A stretch of 64,000 nucleotides of DNA, taken from assembly GCA_958296445.1 (NCBI GenBank), contig OY282565.1, positions 3,645,570 through 3,709,569 on the forward strand. The letters are read 5' to 3'. The notes under the pieces are model-generated. The model did not search any database and was not told where the DNA came from. It worked only from the letters and a program-made list of their open reading frames with translations. Positions 53,512-61,297 of the stretch are shown piece after piece; within the stretch, counting starts at the first letter, position 1, and the number at the start of each line of letters is the position of its first letter. This stretch comes from an uncultured Dehalococcoidia bacterium. GTDB lineage: Bacteria > Chloroflexota > Dehalococcoidia > Lucifugimonadales > UBA3495. The position numbers were made by a program, and so were the translations under genes.

Positions 53512-54540
53512 ATGAATTTCGGAATGTTTACCGACTTCCACGTCCGCAAGGGCAGCTCGCAGGCCGCGGCCTTCGATGAATCCTTCACCCAGATTGCCGA
53601 AGCCGAGCAAATGGGCTTTGACACCGTTTGGCTGGCCGAGCATCACTTCAGCCCGGAGCGGGCCGTGCTGGCCTCGCCTATGGTCATCGCCAGCGCCATC
53701 GCCGCCCGCACCCAGCGCATCCGCACCGGCCTGGCCGTGCAGGTGCTGCCCCTCACCAACCCCCTCCGCGTCGCCGAAGAAGCCGCCACCGTAGACCACA
53801 TCAGCAAGGGCCGCTTCGACTTCGGCATCGGGCGCAGCGGGCTGACCCGCTACTACCAAGGCTACAACATACCCTACGCCGAAAGCCGCCCCCGCTTTCT
53901 CGAAGCACTTGAAATCATTATGAAAGCGTGGCGGGATGACAGCCTTTCCCACGACGGCGAGTATCATTCCTACCACGGCGTCACCGTCACGCCCAAGCCC
54001 TACCAGCAGCCCTACCCGCCGGTGCGGGTCGCGGTGGCCGGGGAAGACACCTTCCCCCTCATCGGCGCAATGGGGCATCCCATTTTCATCAGCGCCAACA
54101 CTCCCCGCCCGCAACTGAAAGAGCGGCTCCAAGCCTACCGCGAAAAACTGGCCGAATCGGGCGCATCCGGCCCGCCCGACATCGCCATCCGCGTCCCGGT
54201 CTACTGCGCCGAAACCACCGCCCAAGCCCAAGAAGAACCCCGCACAAGCGCAATGTCGGCCATCCAGTACGCCGCCAGCGAACTGATACAGACCGCCGCC
54301 AGCCAAGAAATCGCCGACCGGATGCGCCGCATCGCCGCCGCCCCCTACGAACAAGTGCTACAAGAGCGAGTAGTATTCGGCGCCCCCGCCGAAATCATAG
54401 ACACCATCAAAGCCTACCAACAAGACCTCGGCATAACCGGCGTAGTAATGGAAGTCAACTACGGCGGCCAAATCCCCGCCAACCGCATCCAAAACTCCCT
54501 CCGCCTACTGAGCAACGAAGTAATGCCGCATTTCAAGTAA
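53512..54540 (+). CDS. LLM-class flavin-dependent oxidoreductase
   Basis: 342 residues of the luciferase-like monooxygenase family: TVWLAEHHFSPERAVLASPM, IRTGLAVQVLPLTNPLRVAEE in two strands, KGRFDFGIGRSGLTRYYQGY, TPKPYQQPYPPVRVA, and the C-terminal NSLRLLSNEVMPHFK. The ATG at 53512 gives the usual MNFGMFTDFH start, with GGAGA upstream. It uses reduced flavin to oxidise an unknown organic substrate. Fragments with the same C-terminal motif follow it. Confidence 0.9.
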   Translation: MNFGMFTDFHVRKGSSQAAAFDESFTQIAEAEQMGFDTVWLAEHHFSPERAVLASPMVIASAIAARTQRIRTGLAVQVLPLTNPLRVAEEAATVDHISKGRFDFGIGRSGLTRYYQGYNIPYAESRPRFLEALEIIMKAWRDDSLSHDGEYHSYHGVTVTPKPYQQPYPPVRVAVAGEDTFPLIGAMGHPIFISANTPRPQLKERLQAYREKLAESGASGPPDIAIRVPVYCAETTAQAQEEPRTSAMSAIQYAASELIQTAASQEIADRMRRIAAAPYEQVLQERVVFGAPAEIIDTIKAYQQDLGITGVVMEVNYGGQIPANRIQNSLRLLSNEVMPHFK

Positions 54541-54574
54541 GATGCGCGGCGCGGCACAGCAGGGTTAGCGCAAA

Positions 54575-54676
54575 ATGGTCGGCTGGTCGGAACGATACAA
54601 CGGGTGGTTCATAGATGTGCCTGCCGACCGTATCTCCTATTCCTTGCGCCTAGCCAGACACGAGGTGATGCCTCAC
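54575..54676 (+). pseudogene. C-terminal remnant of a second LLM oxidoreductase gene
   Basis: The frame reads VPADRISYSLRLARHEVMPH, closely like the end of the gene just upstream (IPANRIQNSLRLLSNEVMPHF). It stops matching exactly where the reverse-strand AT-rich gene ends (54673). A further short fragment, YGQMMPEFK-stop at 55417-55446, resembles another LLM tail on the far side of that gene. Confidence 0.5.
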
Positions 54677-55371
54677 GCAGACATTCTCCTTAAGGCGTTA
54701 AAAACTAATGTTTCTCCTTCAGCTTCGATGATTTCCTTCATCCAAAGAGCTATTTCAGGTACTGCCTCGCGGACTGCGTCACCTAAAGAATCAGAATGAG
54801 CTTCACGAAGAAACTGAGTATCTAACTCTTCATCCTCATCCATTTCTTGTAACATCTCATCCAACTCCTGTAATCGCTTGTCCATCAATGGTTTGTATTG
54901 CTCATAGACCTTCTGTCCAAAAATGTCCACAAAGGAGGAATTTGGCTTTGACTTGCCTTTTTCTTCGACCAAATTCAAACATTCCCGCACCAAGCAGTGC
55001 ATAAAGTCAGACGCAAGTTCGTCATCAACTCCGACGTCCTTTAGCAGTCCTTTTATGCTGCTCCCAAAATCATAGTCATCGAATGGTTGATCCCAATCAG
55101 TGGTGGTTTCGATCATTGGGGTCATCACGATTGCTTCGAATTCTTCGTTGAGAACCATCAAATCGTCCACGTAGAACGAATCTTCGTATCCTTGTTCCAA
55201 TATCCTTTCAATTGGATGCTCACCATCCTCCAAAGCCTCGTTCGCTATCGCGCTAACTAATGCGGTTGCAGTTTCTCTGTTTTCTTTCAGATAAGAGGTC
55301 AGATCCTCTATTGTGAAGATATGACTTTCCTGATCATTTTCAAAATTTGGCAGATTCGGCGTTTCACTCAT
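54673..55371 (-). CDS. Hypothetical acidic protein, AT-rich and probably acquired
   Basis: 232 residues with no family I recognise. It is very acidic, with long Glu/Asp runs (RLQELDEMLQEMDEDEELD), mostly helical in appearance, and has no signal or membrane segment. GC content is clearly lower than the neighbours, and codon use differs (many AAA, GAT, TTT). It is flanked on both sides by LLM C-terminal fragments, so it looks inserted. Confidence 0.65.
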   Translation of the reverse strand: MSETPNLPNFENDQESHIFTIEDLTSYLKENRETATALVSAIANEALEDGEHPIERILEQGYEDSFYVDDLMVLNEEFEAIVMTPMIETTTDWDQPFDDYDFGSSIKGLLKDVGVDDELASDFMHCLVRECLNLVEEKGKSKPNSSFVDIFGQKVYEQYKPLMDKRLQELDEMLQEMDEDEELDTQFLREAHSDSLGDAVREAVPEIALWMKEIIEAEGETLVFNALRRMSA

Positions 55372-55529
55372 CTCTCAATTCCTTCGCAGAACTTCTGTTT
55401 GCGCCGTGTTGCTCTTTACGGACAAATGATGCCCGAATTCAAGTAACAAAAACCAACTTAACGCCAAGTGCGCTTGAGTTCACTTTCCATTAACTGTTAG
55501 CAATGCCCAAGCGCACTCTACGGCTGACC

Positions 55530-56951
55530 TTAGCTAACCGGCCCGGCCAGCGGCGCCGTCGGCCCTGCACACTCCAAAAACCGCCCGTAACCCGGCTGCT
55601 GCTCCAGCCATCCGTCCGGGTTCAGCAGCGTCTGGCCCCGCAACAGCGTCATCCACGGACGGCCCGTAATCTCCCAGCCCTCGAACAGGGTATAGCCCGC
55701 GTTGCCCAAGTGGTCGCCGGCGGTGATAATGCGGTCAACGCCGGGGTCCAGGATGAGCAGGTCGGCGTCGGCCCCAGGCTGGATTACGCCCTTGCGCGGA
55801 TACAAACCAAAGATGCGGGCCGGGTTCTCCGACATCGCCCGCGCCAGCCACCAAATCGGCAGCCCACGCTTCACCACGCCCTCGCTGTACATCAGCGGCG
55901 CCAGCGTCTCCACCCCCGGCGAGCCGAAAGGCACCGACGCGCCATCGGGCGTGACAAAGATGTTGTCCCACCCCGGCCGCTTCAGTTCCTGCGGATGGGG
56001 CGAGTGGTCGCTGGCAACTATGGATATATGCCCCCGTTGCAGCCCGGCCCACAGCGCATCCCGGTCGGGGCCGTCTTCGGGGCGCAGCGGCGGGCCGATT
56101 TTCGCCAGCGGCCCCACCCGGCTCATTTCGGCGTCGGACAATAGCAGATATTGCGGGCAGGTTTCCGTCCAGATACGCTGCCCCAGCCCCTGCGCCTGCT
56201 TGATGCGCTCCAGCCCCAAATGGGTGCTGAGGTGGACGACATAGGTGGGGCAGCGGGTGGCGGCGGACATAGCGATGGCGCGATTGACGGCCTCTTCCTC
56301 GGCCCAGTCGGGGCAGGCTTCGGGGAAATTCTCCGGGTGAGTGTGGCCGTCGGCGATGAGCTTGTTCTCCAGATACTCAATGATGTTGCCGCTCTCGCAG
56401 TGCAATTGCAACACGCCGCCGCCCCGCGCCACCAGCTCCATCGCCTCGCAGATATAATCATCGTCGCACATCCGCCCCGGCCGCTTCTTGTAGGTCATAA
56501 ACATCTTGAAAGACTTGAAGCCCATATCCATCACCGGCGGCAGGGAACGCAGGATGGCCGGCCGGTTCTGCAATATGAAGTGGAAGCCGAAATCCACCAC
56601 TGCCGAGGCGTTGATTTCTTCGCGGATGCGATGGGCCGCCGCCACCAGCGTTTCGTCGCCCTCCAGGCTGTAGTTGGCGAAAGGAATGAGCGTAGTAAGC
56701 CCGGCGTGAGCCGCCGCCTGAGCCCCCAGAGCATAATCGTCGTGGCCGTCCAAGTGGACGTGGGCGTCAATCAGCCCCGGCAACACAAACTTGCCCTCGG
56801 CGTCAATAACCCGGTCGGCGGGCGGCAACAGATGCTCCGGGGCCACCGCCACAATCCGCTCCCCCTGAATCGCCACCGCGGCATCCAGAACCTGCGACGA
56901 CGTAACCACCCGCCCCCCGCGCACAATAGTGTCAACCCTCGACTCAACCAT
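55530..56951 (-). CDS. Dihydropyrimidinase/hydantoinase-like amidohydrolase
   Basis: 473 residues of the cyclic amidohydrolase family: LPGLIDAHVHLDGH with His64 and His66, the likely carboxylated Lys149 in GFKSFKMFMTYK, metal His184 in LQLHCESG, His240 in VVHLSTHLG, and the catalytic aspartate in IVASDHSPH. The C-terminus has GVIQPGADADLLILDPG. It would open hydantoin, dihydropyrimidine or related rings. The ATG at 56951 follows GGAGGTGGAG; the frame upstream of it is not family-like. Confidence 0.9.
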   Translation of the reverse strand: MVESRVDTIVRGGRVVTSSQVLDAAVAIQGERIVAVAPEHLLPPADRVIDAEGKFVLPGLIDAHVHLDGHDDYALGAQAAAHAGLTTLIPFANYSLEGDETLVAAAHRIREEINASAVVDFGFHFILQNRPAILRSLPPVMDMGFKSFKMFMTYKKRPGRMCDDDYICEAMELVARGGGVLQLHCESGNIIEYLENKLIADGHTHPENFPEACPDWAEEEAVNRAIAMSAATRCPTYVVHLSTHLGLERIKQAQGLGQRIWTETCPQYLLLSDAEMSRVGPLAKIGPPLRPEDGPDRDALWAGLQRGHISIVASDHSPHPQELKRPGWDNIFVTPDGASVPFGSPGVETLAPLMYSEGVVKRGLPIWWLARAMSENPARIFGLYPRKGVIQPGADADLLILDPGVDRIITAGDHLGNAGYTLFEGWEITGRPWMTLLRGQTLLNPDGWLEQQPGYGRFLECAGPTAPLAGPVS

Positions 56952-57089
56952 ACTCCACCTCCGCGGTTTCTCATCCCGATTAGCGGCGAGTGTAGCGGCG
57001 GAGCCAAGGAATTTCAACAGCCCCAGGGCAGCGACCTAAGTCCTTGAAATCCGCTGGAATACCTTTTACCCTATGGATAAGATATTGGA

Positions 57090-57392
57090 ATGTTTAACTT
57101 TGACCAAGTAACCGGCTTTCAATGGGATGATGGCAACGCAAGGAAAAACGTTGACCGTCATGGCGTCAGCCAATCCGAAGCGGAGCAGATATTTGCCAAC
57201 TAACCCCTTTTGGTGATTTATGACGCCAGCCACAGCCAGCGCGAGCAAAGATTTAATGCCCTCGGTCGCACCTCAACCGGGCGCTTACTGCACTTGACCT
57301 TTACTCTGCGCGAAGGCAATACTGCCATCCGAGTCATTTCCGCCCGCGACATGAGCCGCAGAGAGCGAGAGCGTTATGGACAAGAATCTTAA
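57090..57392 (+). pseudogene. BrnT-like toxin gene with an internal UAA
   Basis: The frame starts MFNFDQVTGFQWDDGNARKN, typical of BrnT (FxWDxxNxxKN...HGV), and reaches SEAEQIFAN, where TAA occurs at 57201. It then continues in the same frame as PLLVIYDASHSQREQRF and RVISARDMSRRERERY, the conserved BrnT end. One base change (GAA or CAA to TAA) explains it. The ribonuclease toxin is therefore probably not made. The antitoxin gene overlaps its 3' end. Confidence 0.75.
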
Positions 57393-57561
57393 GCCTATCC
57401 CATCATTCGCCAGCGAAGCAGAAGAGCGCCATTTTTGGGAAACCCATGACTCCGCTGATTATGTGGATTGGGACAACGCCATCCGCACTAGGTTCCCCAA
57501 TCTGAAACTCTCACCGGAGACGGAACCGGCCTTATCCGCTAGTGATTCTGCGCCGACCTAA
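57376..57561 (+). CDS. BrnA/CopG-type antitoxin
   Basis: 61 residues with the CopG-antitoxin pattern PSFASEAEERHFWETHDSADYVDW, normally found in antitoxins paired with BrnT. It overlaps the toxin frame by 17 bases, the usual order brnT-brnA. With the toxin interrupted, the antitoxin may survive as an orphan repressor. The C-terminal DNA-binding part is short. Confidence 0.78.
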   Translation: MDKNLKPIPSFASEAEERHFWETHDSADYVDWDNAIRTRFPNLKLSPETEPALSASDSAPT

Positions 57562-57821
57562 ATTCCTGGTATTTCACGGGTATCCCACGGGAGATGCTGG
57601 TAAATTCGGATGTCGCGTTCCCGCAGCGTCCGCTCCAGTTCGCCGACTTCCTCTAGACCGTCTATGTGAAGCTCAATAGCCTCTCCCAAATTGTCCAACG
57701 CTTCAGAAATCGTATCGCCGCAACTGGCCGTGCCTAATTCACGGCAATAGGAAGCAAACTGCCCATCTTCCGCTTCCGCAACGCCGGTAAGCACTATGTA
57801 ACCGATAACATCCTTAGCCAT
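57558..57821 (-). CDS. HicB-like antitoxin
   Basis: 87 residues of the HicB partial-RNase-H fold: YIVLTGVAEAEDGQFASYCRELG, then TASCGDTISEALDNLGEAIELHIDGL. No HicA toxin gene is seen on either side, so it is an orphan or pairs elsewhere. Convergent with the BrnA gene, overlapping by 4 bases. AGGGAGCGCAGG lies before the start. Confidence 0.8.
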   Translation of the reverse strand: MAKDVIGYIVLTGVAEAEDGQFASYCRELGTASCGDTISEALDNLGEAIELHIDGLEEVGELERTLRERDIRIYQHLPWDTREIPGI

Positions 57822-57932
57822 CCTGCGCTCCCTTTAATCACTGTCGCCCGATTGTAGCACGAAACAGGATTCACCGCAGACGGCGCTCACTCTGGGCCGC
57901 CCGAATTTCCCGCCGGTCCCAAAAGTTGGACA

Positions 57933-57960
57933 TAAAAATCCCTCTCCCCGGAGGGAGAGG
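57933..57960. repeat. Hairpin CCCTCTCC/GGGAGAGGG
   Basis: In the gap before the DUF4258 gene, ccctctcc faces ggagaggg across a short cggag loop. It is related to the element at 51055 and may also end transcription of one of the flanking reverse genes. Confidence 0.5.
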
Positions 57961-57984
57961 GCAGGAAAGCCCCGGACGATTTTG

Positions 57985-58263
57985 CTAATCGCACCGGAAG
58001 CGGCGGGTGCGGAAAGCGGCGGTAAGCATCACGCCGTCCCGGGAGATAACTACGTAGCAGTCGAGCCATTTTTCGATGAGCTTGTACTGCGCTTCCCCCA
58101 ATTCGGCTTGCGCTCTATAGCGCGCCCTTTTGTCCATCGAGAAAGAAACGGCGTCCCGGGTGTGCCGGGGTTTCCCGTATCCCACCAGGACATCTACCGC
58201 TTCCATCGGTATCCCCCTCTGCTGTGACCGAATCGCTGCGTGCTTGGAAATGTGTTTGTACAT
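57985..58263 (-). CDS. DUF4258 domain protein
   Basis: 92 residues with the DUF4258 pattern: ISKHAAIRSQQRGIPMEAVDVLV at the start, then a central strand region with WLDCYVVISRDGVMLTAAFRTRRFRCD. The fold resembles RelE-like toxins, so it may be a toxin or a relic. The ATG at 58263 follows AAGAGGTG. No partner DUF2283 or antitoxin gene adjoins. Confidence 0.72.
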   Translation of the reverse strand: MYKHISKHAAIRSQQRGIPMEAVDVLVGYGKPRHTRDAVSFSMDKRARYRAQAELGEAQYKLIEKWLDCYVVISRDGVMLTAAFRTRRFRCD

Positions 58264-58462
58264 AACACCTCTTGTTGCGCCTGGTTCGATTTTCCCGCAG
58301 GAATTTTGGCGCGGATTCAAGACGCTATCACGACTTTGGCTTTATGTCAAGCGTTAATGGCAGCAATTTTCCGTTTTACCCATATTGCCCACCCCCGCAT
58401 TGAAATTCCTCGCCGCCTGCCCTAAACTCGCCCCACATCACCCCCGAGGAGGACGCGCCCTT

Positions 58463-59245
58463 ATGGAGCTTCAAGACAAGATTGCGGTAGTGACCGGCGC
58501 GGGGCGCGGCATGGGCCGGGCCATCTCGCTGCAACTGGCCGACGCCGGGGCCAACGTGGCCGTGGCCGACATCAACGCCCAGAACGTCGAAGACACCAGC
58601 GTCGCCGTCAAGGAGCTGGGCCGCGAGAGCCTAGCAATCCAAGCCGATATGGGCAATCTCAACGACATTGACCGGATGATTGGGCAGGCCAAAGACGCCT
58701 TCGGACACATCGACATCATCGTCAACAACGCCGGCGTAACCCGCTACCTGTACGTGATGGACGTAGAGGAAGAGGACTGGGACCGCATCCACCGGGTCAA
58801 CGCCAAGGGCGTGTTTTTCTGTATGCAACGGGCCGCCCGCGAAATGATTGCCCAGGGCGGCGGCGGGCGCATCGTCAACATCGCCTCCATCGCCGGCAAG
58901 GGCTACGCCGGCACTTCCAACGCCGCCTACGCCGCCAGCAAGGGCGCGGTGCTGGCAATGACTATGATTGCCGCCCACCAGTTGGGGCAGCACAACATCA
59001 ACGTCAACGCCATCTGCCCCGGCTCAACGCTAACCGAAATGGCCGCCGAGACCATGCAGGGCCGCGCCGAAAGCTCCGGCCAGAGCATCGCCGAGCTGGA
59101 GCAGGCCCGCGACGCCCGCATCCCCATCGGCCGCGCCAACACCCCCGACGACATCGCCGCCATGGCCCGCTTCCTGTCCGGCCCCGGCGCCCGCAACATC
59201 ACCGGCCAAGCCTTCAACGTGGACGGCGGCCTAGTAATGCACTAG
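58463..59245 (+). CDS. Short-chain dehydrogenase/reductase (SDR)
   Basis: 260 residues of classical SDR type: the cofactor glycine motif TGAGRGMG, the acidic end of strand 2 in VAVADINAQN (suggesting NAD), IVNNAGVTR, the catalytic Ser in IVNIASIAG with Tyr-x-x-x-Lys in YAASKGA, and the end ITGQAFNVDGGLVMH. It oxidises or reduces a hydroxyl/keto group in an unknown substrate. GAGGAGG lies upstream of the ATG at 58463. Confidence 0.92.
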   Translation: MELQDKIAVVTGAGRGMGRAISLQLADAGANVAVADINAQNVEDTSVAVKELGRESLAIQADMGNLNDIDRMIGQAKDAFGHIDIIVNNAGVTRYLYVMDVEEEDWDRIHRVNAKGVFFCMQRAAREMIAQGGGGRIVNIASIAGKGYAGTSNAAYAASKGAVLAMTMIAAHQLGQHNINVNAICPGSTLTEMAAETMQGRAESSGQSIAELEQARDARIPIGRANTPDDIAAMARFLSGPGARNITGQAFNVDGGLVMH

Positions 59246-59298
59246 CCCATACCCAGCGTCCGTCATACACTGAGGCCCATAAAAGACGGAGCAGTACG

Positions 59299-59628
59299 AT
59301 GCTGCGAAGCGAAGTAGACCGGGCCCAACGCGAAGAGGCGGCGGCCCAAGAATTCCGACAACTGATTAGACAATGGCGCGAAGAGAGCGGCGGTTATTCC
59401 TCGCCCAGAAAGATTATAAGCAGCCAGGCATATCAGCAAGTGATTGCGATGGGCGAGGCGGCCGTTCCCCTAATCCTGAAAGAAATCCAGGCAGGCCGGG
59501 GAATGTTCTTGGAGTATGCGTTGGGGAAAATCACCGGAGCAGACGCCACAGACGAGTCTATGCAGGGGCAGGTGGAGCTTATCAATGAAGCGTGGCTGAA
59601 ATGGGGAAGAGATAATAAGTACATCTGA
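59299..59628 (+). CDS. Hypothetical 109-residue protein
   Basis: No family name recognised. The product is helical and charged at the N-terminus (SEVDRAQREEAAAQEFRQLIRQWREESGG). It has a central segment PRKIISSQAYQQVIAMGEAAVPLILKEI typical of a small all-helical domain seen in unnamed genes of this lineage, and ends EAWLKWGRDNKYI. The gene directly downstream is a DUF7689-like protein with which such genes often pair. Confidence 0.6.
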   Translation: MLRSEVDRAQREEAAAQEFRQLIRQWREESGGYSSPRKIISSQAYQQVIAMGEAAVPLILKEIQAGRGMFLEYALGKITGADATDESMQGQVELINEAWLKWGRDNKYI

Positions 59629-59767
59629 TTCCCCGCACTACCTTCACCCGCTCCAGCTTTTCCCCTTTCTTTTTCCAGAGAATTACCGGGTAGTAAGTCC
59701 CCCATCAGAAGCCTGCAACTGCATTGCTTGGGCCGCAGGCATCAGCAACCGGCATATATGGCCCGGA

Positions 59768-60022
59768 GTGCCGGAGCTAAGACAAGTCCACTGGCCTGCG
59801 AACCTGCCCCAGGATGAATCGCTGGAAGCGATAGCCGCTTTCTTTGAGAGCTTAGGCTATCGGCAATGCGACGGGCCATCCCTGGAAGACGGCTTCGAGA
59901 AAATCGCCCTGTTTACTGACCCCGATGACGACTACCCAACCCACGCCTCAAAGCAGATTCCCAACGGCTGGTGGAGCAGTAAAATGGGCTGGGATGGAGT
60001 AACCATCGAACCGACGGCCTAG
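59768..60022 (+). CDS. DUF7689-like protein (C-terminal part; true N-terminus lies upstream)
   Basis: A GTG at 59768 gives 84 residues (PELRQVHWPANLPQDESLEA, EKIALFTDPDDDYPTHASKQ). But the same frame is open back to 59600 and reads YRVVSPSEACNCIAWAAGIS at 59684-59743. It includes the NCIAWA motif that normally begins this family. No ATG, GTG or TTG occurs between 59600 and 59714. So either a rare start codon is used, or a small frameshift upstream has detached the start. Function unknown. Confidence 0.6.
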   Translation: MPELRQVHWPANLPQDESLEAIAAFFESLGYRQCDGPSLEDGFEKIALFTDPDDDYPTHASKQIPNGWWSSKMGWDGVTIEPTA

Positions 60023-60138
60023 CCTGTATCGAAGGACGCCGCTATGGACGAGTCCGGCTGTACCTGAAACGCCCCATCAGCTAGACAGGCCGGGGGCGTC
60101 CATTTGTGCCGGGCAGCGATTGGCATTACAATCAACCT

Positions 60139-60390
60139 ATGATGATGCAACTGACCGTAAGACTGTTCGCCCTATACCGGGAGCGGGCCGGGGTGCGGGA
60201 GTTTCCGCTGGAATTGCCCGGCGGCGCGACCGTAGCCGACCTTACCGACGCCGTGCGCCTCCGGTTCCCCCGGCTGGCCCCGCCCGACGTGCAAATCGTG
60301 GTGGCGGTCAACGCCGACTACGCCGAACCGGAAACGGCGCTCAACCCCGGAGACGACGTTTGCCTCATCCCGCCGGTGAGCGGCGGATAG
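60139..60390 (+). CDS. moaD: MoaD-type ubiquitin-like sulfur carrier (molybdopterin synthase small subunit)
   Basis: 83 residues with the beta-grasp fold and the C-terminal Gly-Gly (PPVSGG) that is thiocarboxylated. It supplies sulfur to MoaE for molybdopterin formation. The best N-terminus is ATG 60139 (MMMQLTVRLFALYRERAG); the two following ATGs are also possible. MoaE is encoded 62 bases downstream, which supports the call. Confidence 0.9.
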   Translation: MMMQLTVRLFALYRERAGVREFPLELPGGATVADLTDAVRLRFPRLAPPDVQIVVAVNADYAEPETALNPGDDVCLIPPVSGG

Positions 60391-60407
60391 CTACGGATTA
60401 TCGGCCT

Positions 60408-60455
60408 ATGCGCGAGGGTAATATGCGCCAGAGTAATATGCGCGAGGATAATATG
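60408..60455 (+). repeat. Three 15-bp SD+ATG units before moaE
   Basis: The unit atgcgcgagggtaat repeats three times, with single changes, and is followed by the fourth ATG. Four in-frame start codons thus lie at 60408, 60423, 60438 and 60453. Units one and three contain a GAGG and unit two a CAGAG, so the second, third and fourth ATG each have a Shine-Dalgarno-like stretch 5-6 bases upstream. Confidence 0.85.
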
Positions 60456-60905
60456 ATTGAATTGACCGCCCAGCCCCTTGACCCCGACAAGTTCACCTCC
60501 GCCGTCCGCCGCAGCACCAACGGCGCGGTGGTCACATTCTTGGGAACCACCCGCGACAATTTCGAGGGCAAGCGCGTCCTTACCCTCGAATACGAAGCCT
60601 TTGACGAGATGGCCGTCAAGAAGCTGGAAGAAGTGCGCCAAGAATTGCTGGCCGAGTTCGGGCTGGACGAAATCGCCATCGGACACCGCACCGGAACCGT
60701 GGGCATCGGCGAAATCAGCCTAGTTGTGGCCGTCGGCTCCCCCCACCGCAAGCAAGGCTTCTACGCCTGCCACAAAGCCGTTGACCGCATCAAGGAAGTC
60801 GTCCCCATCTGGAAAAAGGAAGTCTACCAAGACGGCTCCCGCTGGGTGGCCTGCGAAGACCACGAGTTCGCCCCCGAACACGAGGCGGCCCTAGAGGGAA
60901 TCTGA
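60453..60905 (+). CDS. moaE: Molybdopterin synthase catalytic subunit MoaE
   Basis: 150 residues of the MoaE family: VVTFLGTTRDNFEGKRVLTLEYEAF in two pieces, IGHRTGTVGIGEISLVVAVGS, HRKQGFYACHKAVDRIKEVVPIWKKE with the conserved lysines, and the family end. It converts precursor Z with MoaD thiocarboxylate. The start at 60453 is chosen because earlier in-frame ATGs only translate the 15-bp repeat, but the longer forms (up to 165 residues) may also be made. Its TGA overlaps the next ATG. Confidence 0.92.
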   Translation: MIELTAQPLDPDKFTSAVRRSTNGAVVTFLGTTRDNFEGKRVLTLEYEAFDEMAVKKLEEVRQELLAEFGLDEIAIGHRTGTVGIGEISLVVAVGSPHRKQGFYACHKAVDRIKEVVPIWKKEVYQDGSRWVACEDHEFAPEHEAALEGI

Positions 60906-61093
60906 TGGCAGCTAAAAATAGCGCAAAACGCGAAGATGCCGCCTCCCGGAAAAGAAAATCGAACCCGCCAATTGACCTGAATTCCGGTAGCTGGTCAACA
61001 GTCAGAGAAGAGTACAATAAAAAGTACCCTTTGTTCGGCAGCCAGATACACTTCGCCTTAGACGTAATTCGGCAAACCATCAAGGGCAAGTAG
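60905..61093 (+). CDS. Small basic hypothetical protein
   Basis: 62 residues, Lys/Arg-rich at the N-terminus (AAKNSAKREDAASRKRKS), ending in an HFALDVIRQTIKGK helix. It overlaps the moaE stop (TGATG), so it is coupled to moaE. The next small frame follows with no gap. No family recognised. Confidence 0.5.
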   Translation: MAAKNSAKREDAASRKRKSNPPIDLNSGSWSTVREEYNKKYPLFGSQIHFALDVIRQTIKGK

Positions 61094-61291
61094 TTGAAAT
61101 CGCAAATCAGCCCCATAGACAAAGTTAAAATCGAATTCTCCATCAGGCTGGTGGTACAGATTATCGTCAGTATCTGCTTGTTGGGATTCGGGTTTTACGT
61201 CTTGGTCACCGCCGATTGGAAGAATAACCCGGAGTTTGTGGCGGCGGCAACCGGATGGATCGGGTTAGTTACCGGGTATTGGCTACGCTGA
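61094..61291 (+). CDS. Small membrane protein with two hydrophobic segments
   Basis: 65 residues from a TTG at 61094, directly after the previous stop. Hydrophobic stretches are LVVQIIVSICLLGFGFYVLV and, after a short polar loop, FVAAATGWIGLVTGYWL. Its closeness to the previous gene supports joint expression. No family recognised; the rare start lowers certainty. Confidence 0.45.
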   Translation: MKSQISPIDKVKIEFSIRLVVQIIVSICLLGFGFYVLVTADWKNNPEFVAAATGWIGLVTGYWLR

Positions 61292-61297
61292 TTGCGC

